Source: Sabellastarte sp. h YS-2021 (lineage: Eukaryota > Annelida > Polychaeta > Sabellida > Sabellidae). From it: DNA of 64,000 nucleotides. Numbering within the stretch: the stretch's first letter is position 1; the number at the start of each line of letters is the position of its first letter. A model generated the notes under the pieces. That model saw only the letters and a program-made list of their open reading frames with translations. It was not told the origin of the DNA and did no database searches. Below are positions 44,209 through 56,099 of the stretch, one piece after another. The stretch spans positions 28,834,614 to 28,898,613 of the forward strand of contig OZ024930.1 in assembly GCA_964017235.1 (NCBI GenBank), written 5' to 3'. The position numbers and the translations under genes were made by a program.

Positions 44209-47200
44209 GGCAGCTTGTGAAAAACAAAATTAAATTCTTTATATTGAAGCAGTTGATTAAATTCTTCATATTAAAGCAGTTGACATCGGCATTTCACGAT
44301 GCTGTCCAACTGTCAGTCTGGGTCCTGTAACTACAGTGCAGGGAAATAAAACGTTTATAACTTGCCAGTCCTTGGTACGGTAACTAAGCTGAGTTAGATT
44401 TTAAAGTCTGCCCTTTACAGAATCGGGAAATGAAAGGGATAACAGAATTTTTTATTATCACTCACTTCTCCAGAGTGTATGAAAAAGAGAACTTTCATTG
44501 GATGATTTTACTTGTGCAATGTCCTGTTTTGGAGTGATAGTGAGGCCTCAATACCGCAATAAAGCAAATTTGTCTACTAGACAGGATAATAAATTATGTG
44601 AGCACAACATCTGTGAAAAAAATAAATGCTGTAAAATTCCGAGACCTTTGGCAGCACAATGTTTGTATGGATTCATTCCAATGCATTTAGCACTGAGATT
44701 CTCTGCCAGTTCTAGTATTTTTCATTTGCTATATGTTTATCAATGTTTTATAGGAGTTTATATAATATATGACTTTTGCAGACTCCGGTAGATAAGTACT
44801 TAGTTTTGATATTTTTTTGGTTAAATTACACCTGCAAGTTTTTCTTTTACTAATAGTGTCCAATATCTTTTATTATTGGCCAGTTGTTACACTCAGTGAT
44901 TATGACCATAAATGGACAGCCCCCAGGGAGTCCCAAATACGTAATGAATAAAACTCCAAATGGGTTTTAAAATTTCTATTTATACTTCATTGACATATGC
45001 ACATTTATTTATTCATTAAAAAATTTAATTCTGATCATAACCGAGTTCGGGGGTTCAATAAATCTAAATGTAAAACATGAAAATAAGGTCAAATCTGATT
45101 CAGCCAAGGTCAAGCAATTCGAATGACCTTGGGGTTATGTCAAAGGTCAAGATAATGATATATGGGCCAAAAGACCAAGCAGTTTGTGTGCAGCTGAAGT
45201 TAGATCCATTGAAACCCAAAACTATTGAAAGTGGCTGCTAGCTTCATTATAGGGTGGAGGAAATGAACAATGTTAAACAGTAAATCAAGTCTTGAAATTT
45301 GAATGCAATGGAACAGTTACACATAAAATGTAACTGTTTAAAGCGATTTGTTAAATTAATTATAATTTCAGGTGACAAAGGGGTCCCAAACCCCAAGTAG
45401 GGCAAATGGAAATTCCTATTACAAATTTTTTAAAGAACCCCTTATACTTTTTGTTTAATTAAAATGAACATAAAAACCCCAAAACACATAGTTCTACCTG
45501 AAATATAAGCAATCTATTAGTTTCTTAAATTGGTCACTTACTTGGCCATTAACCTATACTTAAAATATATACGAAAACCAAGAAATTATGCATGAATTCA
45601 GATTCATTTAAAGGCTAGCATATGTTAGTCACAGACAACAGCATACACTGCAGCACACCATGACCTTCTTTTCCTTACACACCCTCCTCTTGTTTGTAAT
45701 TATACCATGTGTGACAGACTTAACTCATTGATTGAAATGGTTCATATTTCAAAAACATCAATATTTTTTTTATTTACTGTAGCATCAGATTTTTGGTCAT
45801 GTTTTGCCCTGTGGAAATATTATTTTCAGTTCAATTTTTTTCGTCTTTTCACAATTTAAATTTTTATAAATTTGTAGAGGGCGTTCTGTGTTCATGTTTT
45901 TACTGGAAAACATTTGAATTCCTTCAGTGTAAAAATATTTATTATTTTGCGAATTCAGATGTTGAGCAGCAAAATCCATTGGATAGCCACACAATTCTAA
46001 GTTATCTTTTCTTTACGGGCTATGTGTTAAGGTACTGCCATTTTGTGATGAAATAAGATGATCAAGTGTCATAAAATGAAACATGTGGCATATATAATAA
46101 ACATGATGCAGCCAAACTTGAGAGCTTGCGATTGCGATCTAACGATTGGTGCTAGCCGAACTTAGGATCCAAGATTTGGTTACTATTCTTAAAATAGGGC
46201 ATTTATAGCACCAACTTTGAATTAAAATTTACATTATAAATGTTGTGAATAAATAGGTTTTAATACAGGAATTCACTGTCACATATGTAATACCTCAGCC
46301 GACAAAATACAAATGAATTTATATTTCTTAATTGTATATAGCATTGACAAGATTCCAAGCAGACACACACACATAATCAATCTTGCCCAGTCATCAGATG
46401 TGGTTATGTCTGCTGGAGTTAATAAAAAATGTAATGGAATTGAGTTTGCAGCTGCATATGTATATATCAACACGAAATATCATGTCCCCACAGACTGATC
46501 AAGGAAATGTGGTAAAACAATGCAGATAGCACACACGTTTCCAACCTGAGGTTCTGCATTGGTCTCAACTGCGATCTCATATGCCATAATTTTAGTTGCT
46601 TGCATATGATTTTCATCTAAATTCTTCACCACTTGGTGTGGCCTACTTCTCTCAGACCCCTCAACTCTCTGCCACGGATATTTAATTAGCATTTAGTGAT
46701 TCAGCAAAAACACTAAATATGAGGAAAAATAATGCACAGCACAATTGGCAATTATCAGCCACAATTGCATCTCAAAGTCGAAATAAATACAACTGTAGTT
46801 TTTTTTTGTAGGCCATAGAGTAATACATGGAGTGTTATGATCTTTTCAATAACTATGGGCATTTGTAGATACACTCCAATGCATTTCACATTTTGCCATG
46901 CGTAGAATTCTAAAGCAAAAACTTGGGAGGTGAAAAAAAAAATGATTAAATTGTCAAATTATTAACAACTAAACCACGAGACAGCCGACATAATGTGGTG
47001 TATATAAGTGTGAGTCGTTCCACGAAAATTTAGCCATATGAATGAAAGTAACTAAAACATAAGTTCCACCAACTGTGTAAATTATAATGGATAAATTGAA
47101 ACTGTGATCAATACAAGATGGTTATTTTAAATTAGTGTTGCCTTTTAGTAGGAGTGATCCCTACACACCTGTCAAGAGAATGTTATCTTCTTCAAAGTGA

Positions 47201-47775
47201 ACCTGTACTTTGGAGATCTTATTCAATGTATACCAATTGAGTAAGAGCACTCGGATGTTGAAGACGTCTGCCAAGGCATGTAATAGTAAGTAAATGGGGA
47301 AATCCGGGATCTAGGTTGGGTTAAAACCCACCTTCTGATATTTTTGCATGAAGTCCCAACCAGTAGTATTGTGTAATCCTAATATTATAAACTAAGGACC
47401 TGTGACAGGTTGAATTGAAAAAAAACCTAGTAAGTGCAGATGTGTGAAGAACCCATATTCTTTTAAAAATGAATAATTACGGACAATTGTCTCTGAAATT
47501 GTAGTGTAACTGCAACAAAACATCCTCTTTAAATTGTTGTTTTAAATGACTCAATCATTAACCATAATCCATACCCATTATCAATATATAAATTTTCTGA
47601 CAGTTTAATAAAACATATATTGAAATCAATTTGAAACCATTGATGCAATAACAAGTTGCAATAGGAATGCAGCCCATATGTTCCATAGGTGCTATTCTCT
47701 GTTCAGACTCCAACAGAGACAATGTGTGTGTCATTCTTCCTGAATGCTAAAAGCCTGCAGGAATGTGTATTATAG

Positions 47776-48030
47776 GTTTTTAAATGTTAGCTCTAGTGAG
47801 GCTCGCACTTCTAGAGATCACTTTTTTTTTCTTTCTCTTTTTCTTGTTTTTTTATCCCCAGACCTTTAAGAATCGTGGCACAGTGTGATGAGTATCTGTC
47901 TGTTCACTGAAGTTAAGCGGCAATGGACTACGTTAGTACTGTGTTGGGTGACCACTTCGAAGCACCACTCATGTCTCTGATGGCTTTGCAGCTAGTATAC
48001 CAAAAACTCTTTCAGCCTTATTAAGTTTGT
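47776..48030 (+). mobile_element. 5S-rRNA-derived SINE, copy B (in duplicated unit)
   Basis: Identical by eye to copy A at 43178-43432, carried by the 4.6-kb duplication and not by a separate insertion. Confidence 0.8.
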
Positions 48031-48572
48031 TTTCCAGGTGGTCCGTGCATGTTCTATGCATGGTAAAATATTCATAATGTTTAAATCCACAATAAAACGT
48101 ACAAAGACTCTGGAACCCCATCAAACGTTTTAACTGAAAACCTTCACTGTGAGTGCATTTCCTTTGTATACTTTTCTATCTGAATCAAAAAGTTTTAACA
48201 TTACTTCACAACTAAGAAATTCTCAACACAAATGTGCCTCAGGCATGTGATCAATGGCTGCCCCACTGTGGAATCTAATGGTGTGATGATCTCCCCAAAT
48301 GTGAACCTTGCCGTTAAATGGAACATAAATAACACAATAATCACAACAGAAACTGTTTTGCTTTATTAATAGACTGTGAAATTTAAATAACGCATTAATT
48401 TGTTTGCAAACATACTTTACTTTCTTAATGTAAAAAAGTCTACCTGAATGAAATATTCTATTTTGACTTCGGTCTTATCCAAAATCTTCAACTGATGCTT
48501 ATTACTAGATTTTGGTTACAATAAGAACGTCAAATTAGACTTATTATTGCCCCGAATGTAGCATCTTGAGAA

Positions 48573-48806
48573 TTTATTTATTTATTTGGGTTTGCGTCAC
48601 TTTCAACACTGTACAGGTCATATCACGACAGGTAGTTTTATGGGCAGAGGAAACCAGTACATACAGTTGGTCAAGGTTCTGTACTATAAACTGCCAACCA
48701 ACGGCAAGCAACTACCAGCTTTCCCACTTGAGGTTGGGCCGGGAACTGAACCCCGATCTCAGGGGTGGGCGGAGAGAGTGTTACCACTCTGCCACCGTGG
48801 CCCCTT
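48573..48806 (-). mobile_element. tRNA-derived SINE, copy B (in duplicated unit)
   Basis: Identical by eye to 43975-44208; copied with the 4.6-kb unit. Confidence 0.85.
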
Positions 48807-49125
48807 GGCAGCTTGTGAAAAACAAAATTAAATTCTTTATATTGAAGCAGTTGATTAAATTCTTCATATTAAAGCAGTTGACATCGGCATTTCACGATGC
48901 TGTCCAACTGTCAGTCTGGGTCCTGTAACTACAGTGCAGGGAAATAAAACGTTTATAACTTGCCAGTCCTTGGTACGGTAACTAAGCTGAGTTAGATTTT
49001 AAAGTCTGCCCTTTACAGAATCGGGAAATGAAAGGGATAACAGAATTTTTTATTATCACTCACTTCTCCAGAGTGTATGAAAAAGAGAACTTTCATTGGA
49101 TGATTTTACTTGTGCAATGTCCTGT

Positions 49126-51589
49126 GAGAATCTTTAAATCAATTTTCAAATTCATTTATTTTCGGCCATCCTCCCCTGGTACCTGTTTTATAACATGTCA
49201 AATTTAATAACTACACTCTATTGTTTCGGTATCATCAGCATTTAATGATCAGACTGACAACATTATCTGTGAATGACTCTTCAAGGTTACAGTAATTTAA
49301 CAATGTGGTGGTTGTCACTGTTGCTACAAAAATGTTTAAAATACAATTGTAACAAATGGAGTTGTGCTAGAGCATATGTCAGAGCAGAGAATCATTTTCA
49401 CTCTGCGTCTCATCTTCTGTCCTATATGCCTGACTGGGGTAATTGTAGAAACTAAGCATAATGAAAACAACTACAGAGTTACAACACGTGTGACTTACTC
49501 TAACTAACTATATAGGTTTGTTATTTCATATTTTGCACTTTGTTCAATAAAATAAAGCAGCACTACTTTTAATTATTTGGCTAGTTACATCCACATAAGC
49601 CTTAGTTCAAAGATTGTTGATTGTTTACATACTGAATTAGTTTGCAAATTCACCAAAGAATATATATGGTCACTTTAAACCTCCCTTAAAAGTTTAACTC
49701 CTTGGTAATATTACAACCAAGTCAATACATAAGTTATCATGTCAAACAAAATCCCCTGTGTATATAAAAAGATGCAAAAAATCTAATTTGAAAAAACCAC
49801 TATGGCAAACAAAGAATTTTATTCCAGTTACAAGACCATGCAATAATACTAGGATGTGGAAACTGGCACAATGATGTGAAACAATTCTCTCCAATTTGTA
49901 TTATTTATTTTTTGGTCACTTTGAAAAACTGCTTCAACTCAGATTAACTTTACAAACATTATTTATTTTCTTCACACACTGGAGTCTAGTGGGTAGCAGA
50001 CTTGCTTGGGAACACAGAGGATGTGTCTAGCCAGTCTACCCAGTCCAAGTCTAGCTTCCACGGATATAACAGAGAGGGAGAACTGGATTCAGGATCAATT
50101 TTGACCAACATCAAAAGGATGTCCCAACCCCAAGTCAGGTCGGGATCTGAATCCAGATAAACCGGAATGTACCATGTCACATGCACTATTTTCTTGATTT
50201 TTGTCCCCAATCTCCAGCAAGGCTTACTTGACCCCAGAGTGGGTGAGGGTTGGTTAGAGTCGGCTCCAGTGGAACAGGCCCATTAGGGCTTGTGCAACTA
50301 TGACCCTGGCCGATGTACAGGAGATAAAACTTTGATTTTATTGGCTGCTTAGTCCTTCCAATGGTTATGCAATACATGGTTGAAAAAAGATGACATGTCT
50401 GTTGATAGCTAGAGAGACATATTTGATAGTATAATGAGGAAAAATTCTTGGTTGCATTTGTATATTTCTCTGTCCCTATACCTGTTTGAGGTAGCAGTTA
50501 CTGCCAATTCAATGAGCACATCTTCATGAGTTTTTTTCATAAGAAAGGGCCCTGACCATAGGAAGAGGTGATCAAATTTTTGGACAAAATTAAGATTATA
50601 CTCTGGATCCAAAAAACTCCTGAATGTACAATATTCAGATTTTGACATAGATTTTAGATGATGTTGGTGGTCATGCCATTCCATTGCGAGGATAAAAAAT
50701 CAGTATTGGTATGGAATTACAATATGGGGATTCTTGGCTGACTTTGTGGAGGTTTATGCACTATGAGAAGTTCCTAGTTTCAATTGATTTTGCTTATTAG
50801 GTTTGCAATTGCCCTTTTCAACCCAGAACATTTTTTATAATAAGAAGGAGGCACGCCCCAAAGTCTTGGAAACTATATTACATTAAAAAAACATATACTC
50901 CAGACAGAGGGCCTGATAACTGCATTATAAAAGGGGGACAAAATGTGGTGTTTTTCTTAAGGGTGATATTATTGTGACAATAACCAAGAAGAAATAAAAT
51001 ATGTGCTACCAATATACTGTCACTTTCAATTTACAATATTTGAGATTTCTGTTCCTGATTTGCAACTTTTGATAGCTTCACCACATTAGTTTTGCATGAT
51101 ATGGCAGTTTACTTACTATCTTAAACATATTAGGCAAAAATAGGGTTATCAAAAAGATAAAACACATATATAAACCATAAAAAGATACAAATAGAATTTA
51201 ATTGTCCTGAACACAAATCATATACAGAAACATTGTCATATATTACCATAGCCACAAACTTATGAAAAATCCCAATGTTTGGGTCAAATGATCACAATAT
51301 TCTTAAACAGTAGATGATGCCGGATCTCTGCATTTCAGTTTTCAAAAAAAAAATTAGTGATGGTTAATTGTTTATATTTAGAATAAATGAACTTTGATCC
51401 ATATAATAATGAACTTTTGGACACTTTCCATTCAGCAGTCTGTAAAGAGTTTAAATAACACCGGTTTGGAATCATAATAATGTGACTATGGATCATGAAT
51501 CTTGGACCTGTTGTGATATATCTTTGCCTCTAACCTTACTGAAACATGTCACAAAGATATTGAATTGAATGACATACAAAGATTACTAA
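49126..51589. other. No gene seen; one SINE-tail fragment at 50230-50335
   Basis: A/T-rich sequence without domains. At 50300-50332 CTATGACCCTGGCCGATGTA and AGGAGATAAAACT match the tail at 39754-39787, so a piece of the second SINE family is present. A minus-strand phrase GGATTCAGATCCCGACC (about 50140-50158) looks like a B box, which may belong to another tRNA-derived SINE. Confidence 0.5.
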
Positions 51590-52050
51590 CTTTACAAATA
51601 TAATACTCTGCAAAAGAAATGGAAAATGATCAGTTACTTCTGTGGGTGCGAATATTACAACAAATGATATGTTCAGCTAGGAATTTTTTTCTTAGCTTAC
51701 ATAAGAGACAATGACTCACACCGCAATGGACTGATGGAGCTTACAAAGATACATGCAACACAATCATGAAATGATAAACATGTCATAATTTATTGCAGTT
51801 GGGCTGCTATTGTATTATTAACACATAGAATACAGGATATATTTAATTTAACTTTGTAATTTCCCTGTCTTGGATAATGGACACGTGATTATCCTGTAGA
51901 TCATGTTCTTTTCTGTGTGTTTTGTTTCGGTTTCTTTATATGTGAATAAAATAAGTTATAAATGTACTTAATATGTGCAAAATAACAAAAGAAAGGAAGG
52001 CTTTGGTTTTCAGACTGGTGGATTGACAGGCTTTTAAAATTATTAATATA
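51590..52050 (+). repeat. Old local duplication, first copy
   Basis: Shared phrases with 53527-53940 in the same order include CTGCAAAAGAA, ATGATATGTTCAGCTAGGA, ATGATAAACATGTCA, AGGATATATTTAAT, CTAACTTTGTAATT / TTAACTTTGTAATT, CCCTGTCT, and GTTATAAATGTACTTAATAT. Identity looks to be roughly three quarters to four fifths by eye with small indels. The end TTTGGTTTTCAGAC reappears at 54866, after the second copy. Confidence 0.8.
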
Positions 52051-52204
52051 GATAACTTTGTAACATTTTTCTTTGTGGGTTAATTGTCTAGCATGTAAAT
52101 AAATATTAATGTCTGTGTATATCTTGGAATATAAATTTTAATTCCCAAAAGCCATTTCTTTATAAATAATGTTTGAATCCCAATACTCAAGCTGACAGCA
52201 CTTT

Positions 52205-52435
52205 GAGTTTTTAAGTGCTAGCTATAGCGAGGCTCGGGCTTCTAGAGATCACCCTTTTTTGTCTCGGACTTTCATTAATTGTGGCTCAGGATGATGAGTA
52301 CCTGTCTCATCAATGAAGTTAAGCGGTAATGGGCTACAATAGTACTGGGATGGGTGACCGCTTCGGTGCACTACTCTTGTCTCTGATGGCTTTGCAGCTC
52401 ACGCTAGTAGACCAAAACTCGTTTCAGCCTTTTTA
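52205..52435 (+). mobile_element. 5S-rRNA-derived SINE, copy C
   Basis: This has the same order as copy A: head GCTAGCTATAGCGAGGCTCG then CTTCTAGAGATCACC and a T run; 5S-like core 52274-52372 with CAATGAAGTTAAGCGGTAAT and AGTACTGGGATGGGTGACCG; body GTCTCTGATGGCTTTGCAGC, GCTAGTAGACCAAAACTCG and TTTCAGCC. The core is closer to canonical 5S rRNA here than in copy A (GGATGGGTGACCG against TGTTGGGTGACCA). Confidence 0.82.
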
Positions 52436-52918
52436 GATTTTGAAACTCCATCTTTACCGCACCAGGCCTCCAAAAACTGTTTTTAGACAGGTTAACATAT
52501 ATTGACCAAATATGGTCAATCTTGGAAAGAGAACAATTTGCATAAACTACTCATCTTAAAAACGCTTCTGATAATACATCAAAAATAGTTTTCTCAAAAT
52601 GTAAATTACAGCCAGCAAATGACAATCGTAGTGCATGATGAGTGATAATAAGGTAATATGATTTAGATGTCTGTATCCTCCTGTAGATGAACCACTTTAA
52701 TAAGCTACAACTATCCCTCTCCCCTACTTCCCTCTTTCTCCTTACTTTGAAATATTGGAATGAATAAAAAAATGACACAAACAGAGAATAATGTCAATTT
52801 TATAACTCTAATTGGATGCTATCATGTGAAAGTGACATTTTAAGTGGCATAGAATAGTAATTACATGTAAATAAATTGCTTTCACACATTATGGATAGTG
52901 GTTGTGGAAATATACACT

Positions 52919-53513
52919 CACCTGGTCCCATATTCACGAAAGGTCTAAGCCAGGGCTTAGGCTTAAAGTTGAGACTTTTGTCTTAACTTTCCCAGAAAAA
53001 TTGCTAAGACTTTTGTCTTAGTCTTAGCGGTATTCAACAAAGAAGTTAAGACCACTCTTCGGCTTAAATAAGGGATTAACTTTAAGACTGGTTGGTAGTG
53101 GGCTTAAATTTTGTAAAGAGGACTTAATTATGGCCGCCATAAACTTTTCTCCACTTCAAAATTTGAAATGGCTGTAAATAAAGTATAATTATACAAAACA
53201 CCTCAATAAAGTAATTTTTGGGAAGTTTATATGTGGTAACAAGGTTTTCCATTTCAAAACAGCACTTTTCCTTAGATAAAATACTTCAAATGAAGGATAT
53301 ATATCACCAATAGTATAGTTCAAATAGAAAAGAAAGGTCACGTGACAGAGAAAACCACTGTAGTTATTTGATAATCTTGGACTTAGCTAAGTTACCCTTT
53401 GTGAATACGGTTTAAGACAAAACTTAGCTGAGACAAAAGTCTTAACTTTAAAACTGGATTTAAGCCTAAGACCTGGCAAAGTCTAAGACCCTTCGTGAAT
53501 ACCAGCCCTGGTG
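52919..53513. mobile_element. MITE with ~75-bp inverted ends (TATTCACGAA type)
   Basis: The left end CACCTGGTCCCATATTCACG then AAAGGTCTAAGCC and CTTAGGCTTAAAGTTG matches the reverse complement of the right end, CACCAGGGCTGGTATTCACG then AAGGGTCTTAGAC and CTTAGGCTTAAATCC. Both arms continue into GACTTTTGTCTTA. The interior is about 450 bp with no coding capacity. A small related phrase (CTTAAAGTTAGAACTTTTG then TCTTAAACCC) is at 58960-58990. Confidence 0.8.
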
Positions 53514-53526
53514 TTTGTTATAATTT

Positions 53527-53940
53527 TTTACAGACTTTACAGAAACAAAAATCTGCAAAAGAACTAGAAAATGTTCAGTTACATCTGTTGGTCCGAATAT
53601 TAAACAAAATGATATGTTCAGCTAGGATTATTTTGCTTAGCTGGCATAATTGAAAAAATGAGTTATGCAGGAATGACTGCCAAAGATTACAAAGGTACAT
53701 GCAATATAATCATAAAATGATAAACATGTCACATTTTATGCACAGCTGAGCTGCAATTGTATTGCTAAAACATTGTATATAGGATATATTTAATCTAACT
53801 TTGTAATTCCCCTGTCTCGGGTTATGAATAGATGTGAGGATCATATTCTTTTGTATGTGTTTTTGGTTACTTTTTATAGAAATAAAATTTGTTATAAATA
53901 TACTTAATATGTGTGAAACAACAAAAGGACGCAACAAAAG
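53527..53940 (+). repeat. Old local duplication, second copy
   Basis: See 51590-52050 for the shared phrases. The two copies are 1.94 kb apart and in the same orientation. The 5S-derived SINE and the MITE lie between them. Confidence 0.8.
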
Positions 53941-55243
53941 GAAATTGTGTATATGTGCTTATTTTATGTACGTTAATGTGATTGGTATGTGCTAAAGGTA
54001 TTGCGCCTGCAATTAGACTACATTAGATTTTTTGTTGGATAAAAATATTCATTGACGTAAGAGTAATACATGCAGAGAATTTACATCAACAGATGAACTT
54101 GCCTTTAAGGGGCGATGATATAAATTCTACATAATATATCAGCCCCTTTATATTGACAACAATTAATCAACAAATTATTTTTGCATCAGTGTTCCAGAAT
54201 GGCTACATTTGATTATTTTTTATCTCTTTTTTGTGACAATTTGAAGTGTGCATGAAATTATCAAACTGAAGCCTACCTCACAATCTGAAGTAATAGTTTA
54301 ACTTCGTCTTGCCATATGTGATAACCAATTGCCTGTAGTTTACCAAACTGGAGCTTGCTCTCTGAAACCACCAAGCTGTCAGCTGTGACTAAGTGATCTG
54401 CTCATTGCCTCTAGTTGGACATAAGCCAGTGAAACACCCCATATGGGGATTTTTCATTTTTATTGATATACATGACTAAGATTCTAACTTTTATATACAT
54501 TTGATATTTTAACTTTTTAATTTACATTCTGAGAATATAATCCATTAACTTAGCTTGACATTAATTGTTAATGGATATGCACAAAATTTACATATTCATG
54601 ATTACAGATGATGAATAAGGAAGGCGTAAGGCCACCTTATGAAATATGATTTGAATTTGTTAAATGATGGACCACCAAGCTGTCAGCTGTGACTAAGTGA
54701 TCTGCTCATAAGACTGACACAAATTTTAATCTCTGTGAATGACCCTAGCTGCACATATAGTAGCTGCTGATTATGGCTCCAACATATTGTGTTGTTGTAT
54801 AACTTTTGTGTGTATGGCATTTTAAACTAACTACTGAGAAAGATCCATATAAAAATGAGGGGATTTGATTTGCTTTGGTTTTCAGACGGACGGATGGACA
54901 GAGTTTGACATTTATCAATGCAGACTTCTTTGAACAATGGGTGGACCTTTGTAAACAATGTATGCTCTACGTAAAACTGTCAATAATTTTTTTTTATGTA
55001 CGAACTAATTTCTGTAGAATGACTATCACACTATTCTGATAAAATGCACCTTTCACATTCCAATGATTCCCTGATACTTTAGGGTTATGTTATCACTACA
55101 TATGTTATCAACATTTGACCAATGTAAGACTATAGATGTAAAATCATGCACTCTACATCGCCAGGAGTGGCTTTTGTTAACCACCTGTCAGAAGATGACG
55201 GGTGAGAAAAGTTGAAACCTAGCATTAAGCAGGTAAAGCTTCA
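53941..55243. other. No gene; perfect 39-bp direct repeat
   Basis: ACCACCAAGCTGTCAGCTGT and GACTAAGTGATCTGCTCAT, 39 bp together, occur at 54367-54405 and again at 54671-54709 without a change. No coding or RNA evidence is seen. TTTGGTTTTCAGACGGACGG at 54866 resembles 52003-52018. Confidence 0.6.
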
Positions 55244-55395
55244 TTAATTGGGGTTTAATGTCACTTTCAAGACAGTGTCATGTCATCATGACAGCTAATT
55301 AAGGGATTGAAGAAAAACAGTGTATACTAGCTGGTCAACATTTTGCACAAGCATCTGGCATTAAACAAACACCAGCTTCCCACATCAGAACAATT
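55244..55395 (-). mobile_element. tRNA-derived SINE, degraded copy
   Basis: AATTGGGGTTTAATGTCACT, TCAAGACAGTGTCATG, CAGCTTCCCACAT and similar phrases follow the order of the copy at 55697-55930, with no clear tRNA-like head. Confidence 0.6.
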
Positions 55396-55696
55396 TAGGG
55401 AATAACATCCTGGACCTGAGATATGAGAGGTGACAGCTTTATGTAGAAGTAGAAATTTAACATACCTACTTTTCTGAAGCAAAAGATTTATTCCACGTTT
55501 ACCACTCATATTGGTTTACTTCAGTGTGATACAATGCCACGCAAATACCAAATTTCAAAGATCAGGGAATGTGATAACTTTTTACTACTGAAGAAAATAT
55601 GGATAGCTGTTTAAGCATACCATAGAATGTTTGGAGTTGTAATTGCAAGTTTGACATCAAGTACTTTCCCCAAGTATCTGTGGTCATGCATGCAGT
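55396..55696. other. No gene seen between SINE copies
   Basis: Short A/T-rich spacer with nothing recognised. Confidence 0.4.
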
Positions 55697-55930
55697 CATT
55701 TATTTATTTGGGGTTTTATGTGCCTTTCAACACTGTACAGGTTAAATCACGACGGGTAGTTCTGTTTTGTGAGCAGATGAAACCAGTGCATACAGTTGTT
55801 AAAGGTTCTTCACTGTACACTGCCGACTATCTGTATGCAACTACCAACTTTTCCACATAAGGTCTGGGGTTTGAACCACCGACCTCAAACGTGGGAGGCG
55901 AGTGTGTTACCATTGCGCTACCTTGCCCCC
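55697..55930 (-). mobile_element. tRNA-derived SINE, copy C
   Basis: On the minus strand: head GGCAAGGTAGCGCAATGGTA (A box), GGTTCAAACC (B box, 55868-55877), body with TAGTTGCATACAGATAGTCG, tail CCTGTACAGTGTTGAAAGGC then CCCAAATAAATAAATGAC. The B box is intact here, unlike in copy A (GGTTCAGTTCC), so this copy is nearer to the source. Confidence 0.85.
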
Positions 55931-56099
55931 CTCTATATATATGGTCATCTTAACATGTATTTTATACTAACGGTCTGTCCAAATATGACCTTAAAATGAG
56001 AAGTAAATAATAATGAGAAATTTTAAAAAGCTGAAATTAAGTATGGACAATCAAATTTAATGTGGTCCTCATTATGTATTAAATGATTGATTTATTTGT

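Larger units (their letters stand above)
39925..44523 (+). repeat. 4.6-kb tandem duplication, first unit
   Basis: The whole 4599-bp unit repeats at once as 44524-49121 in the same orientation. It starts at CTGTTTTGGAGTGATAG and ends at TTACTTGTGCAATGTC. No host gene is recognised in it. It contains a fragment with CTCTGCCAAGGCATG-type sequence (42645), a 5S-derived SINE (43178-43432), a tRNA-derived SINE (43975-44208), and otherwise A/T-rich DNA. The short frames inside (for example 39902-40192 and 43968-44330) are copied too but show no domain. Confidence 0.97.
44524..49121 (+). repeat. 4.6-kb tandem duplication, second unit
   Basis: The unit is 4598 bp. Differences from the first that I found by eye are 40817 G / 45416 C, 41162 C / 45761 A, 41641 C / 46240 A, 42505 A / 47104 G, and nine against eight A in the run near 42818. 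CTGT is present at all three joints (39925, 44524, 49122). My comparison was by eye, so a few more differences may exist. Confidence 0.97.

Noticed and set aside
43968-44330. 120-residue frame (also at 48566-48928)
   Set aside because: It is the antisense of a tRNA-derived SINE.
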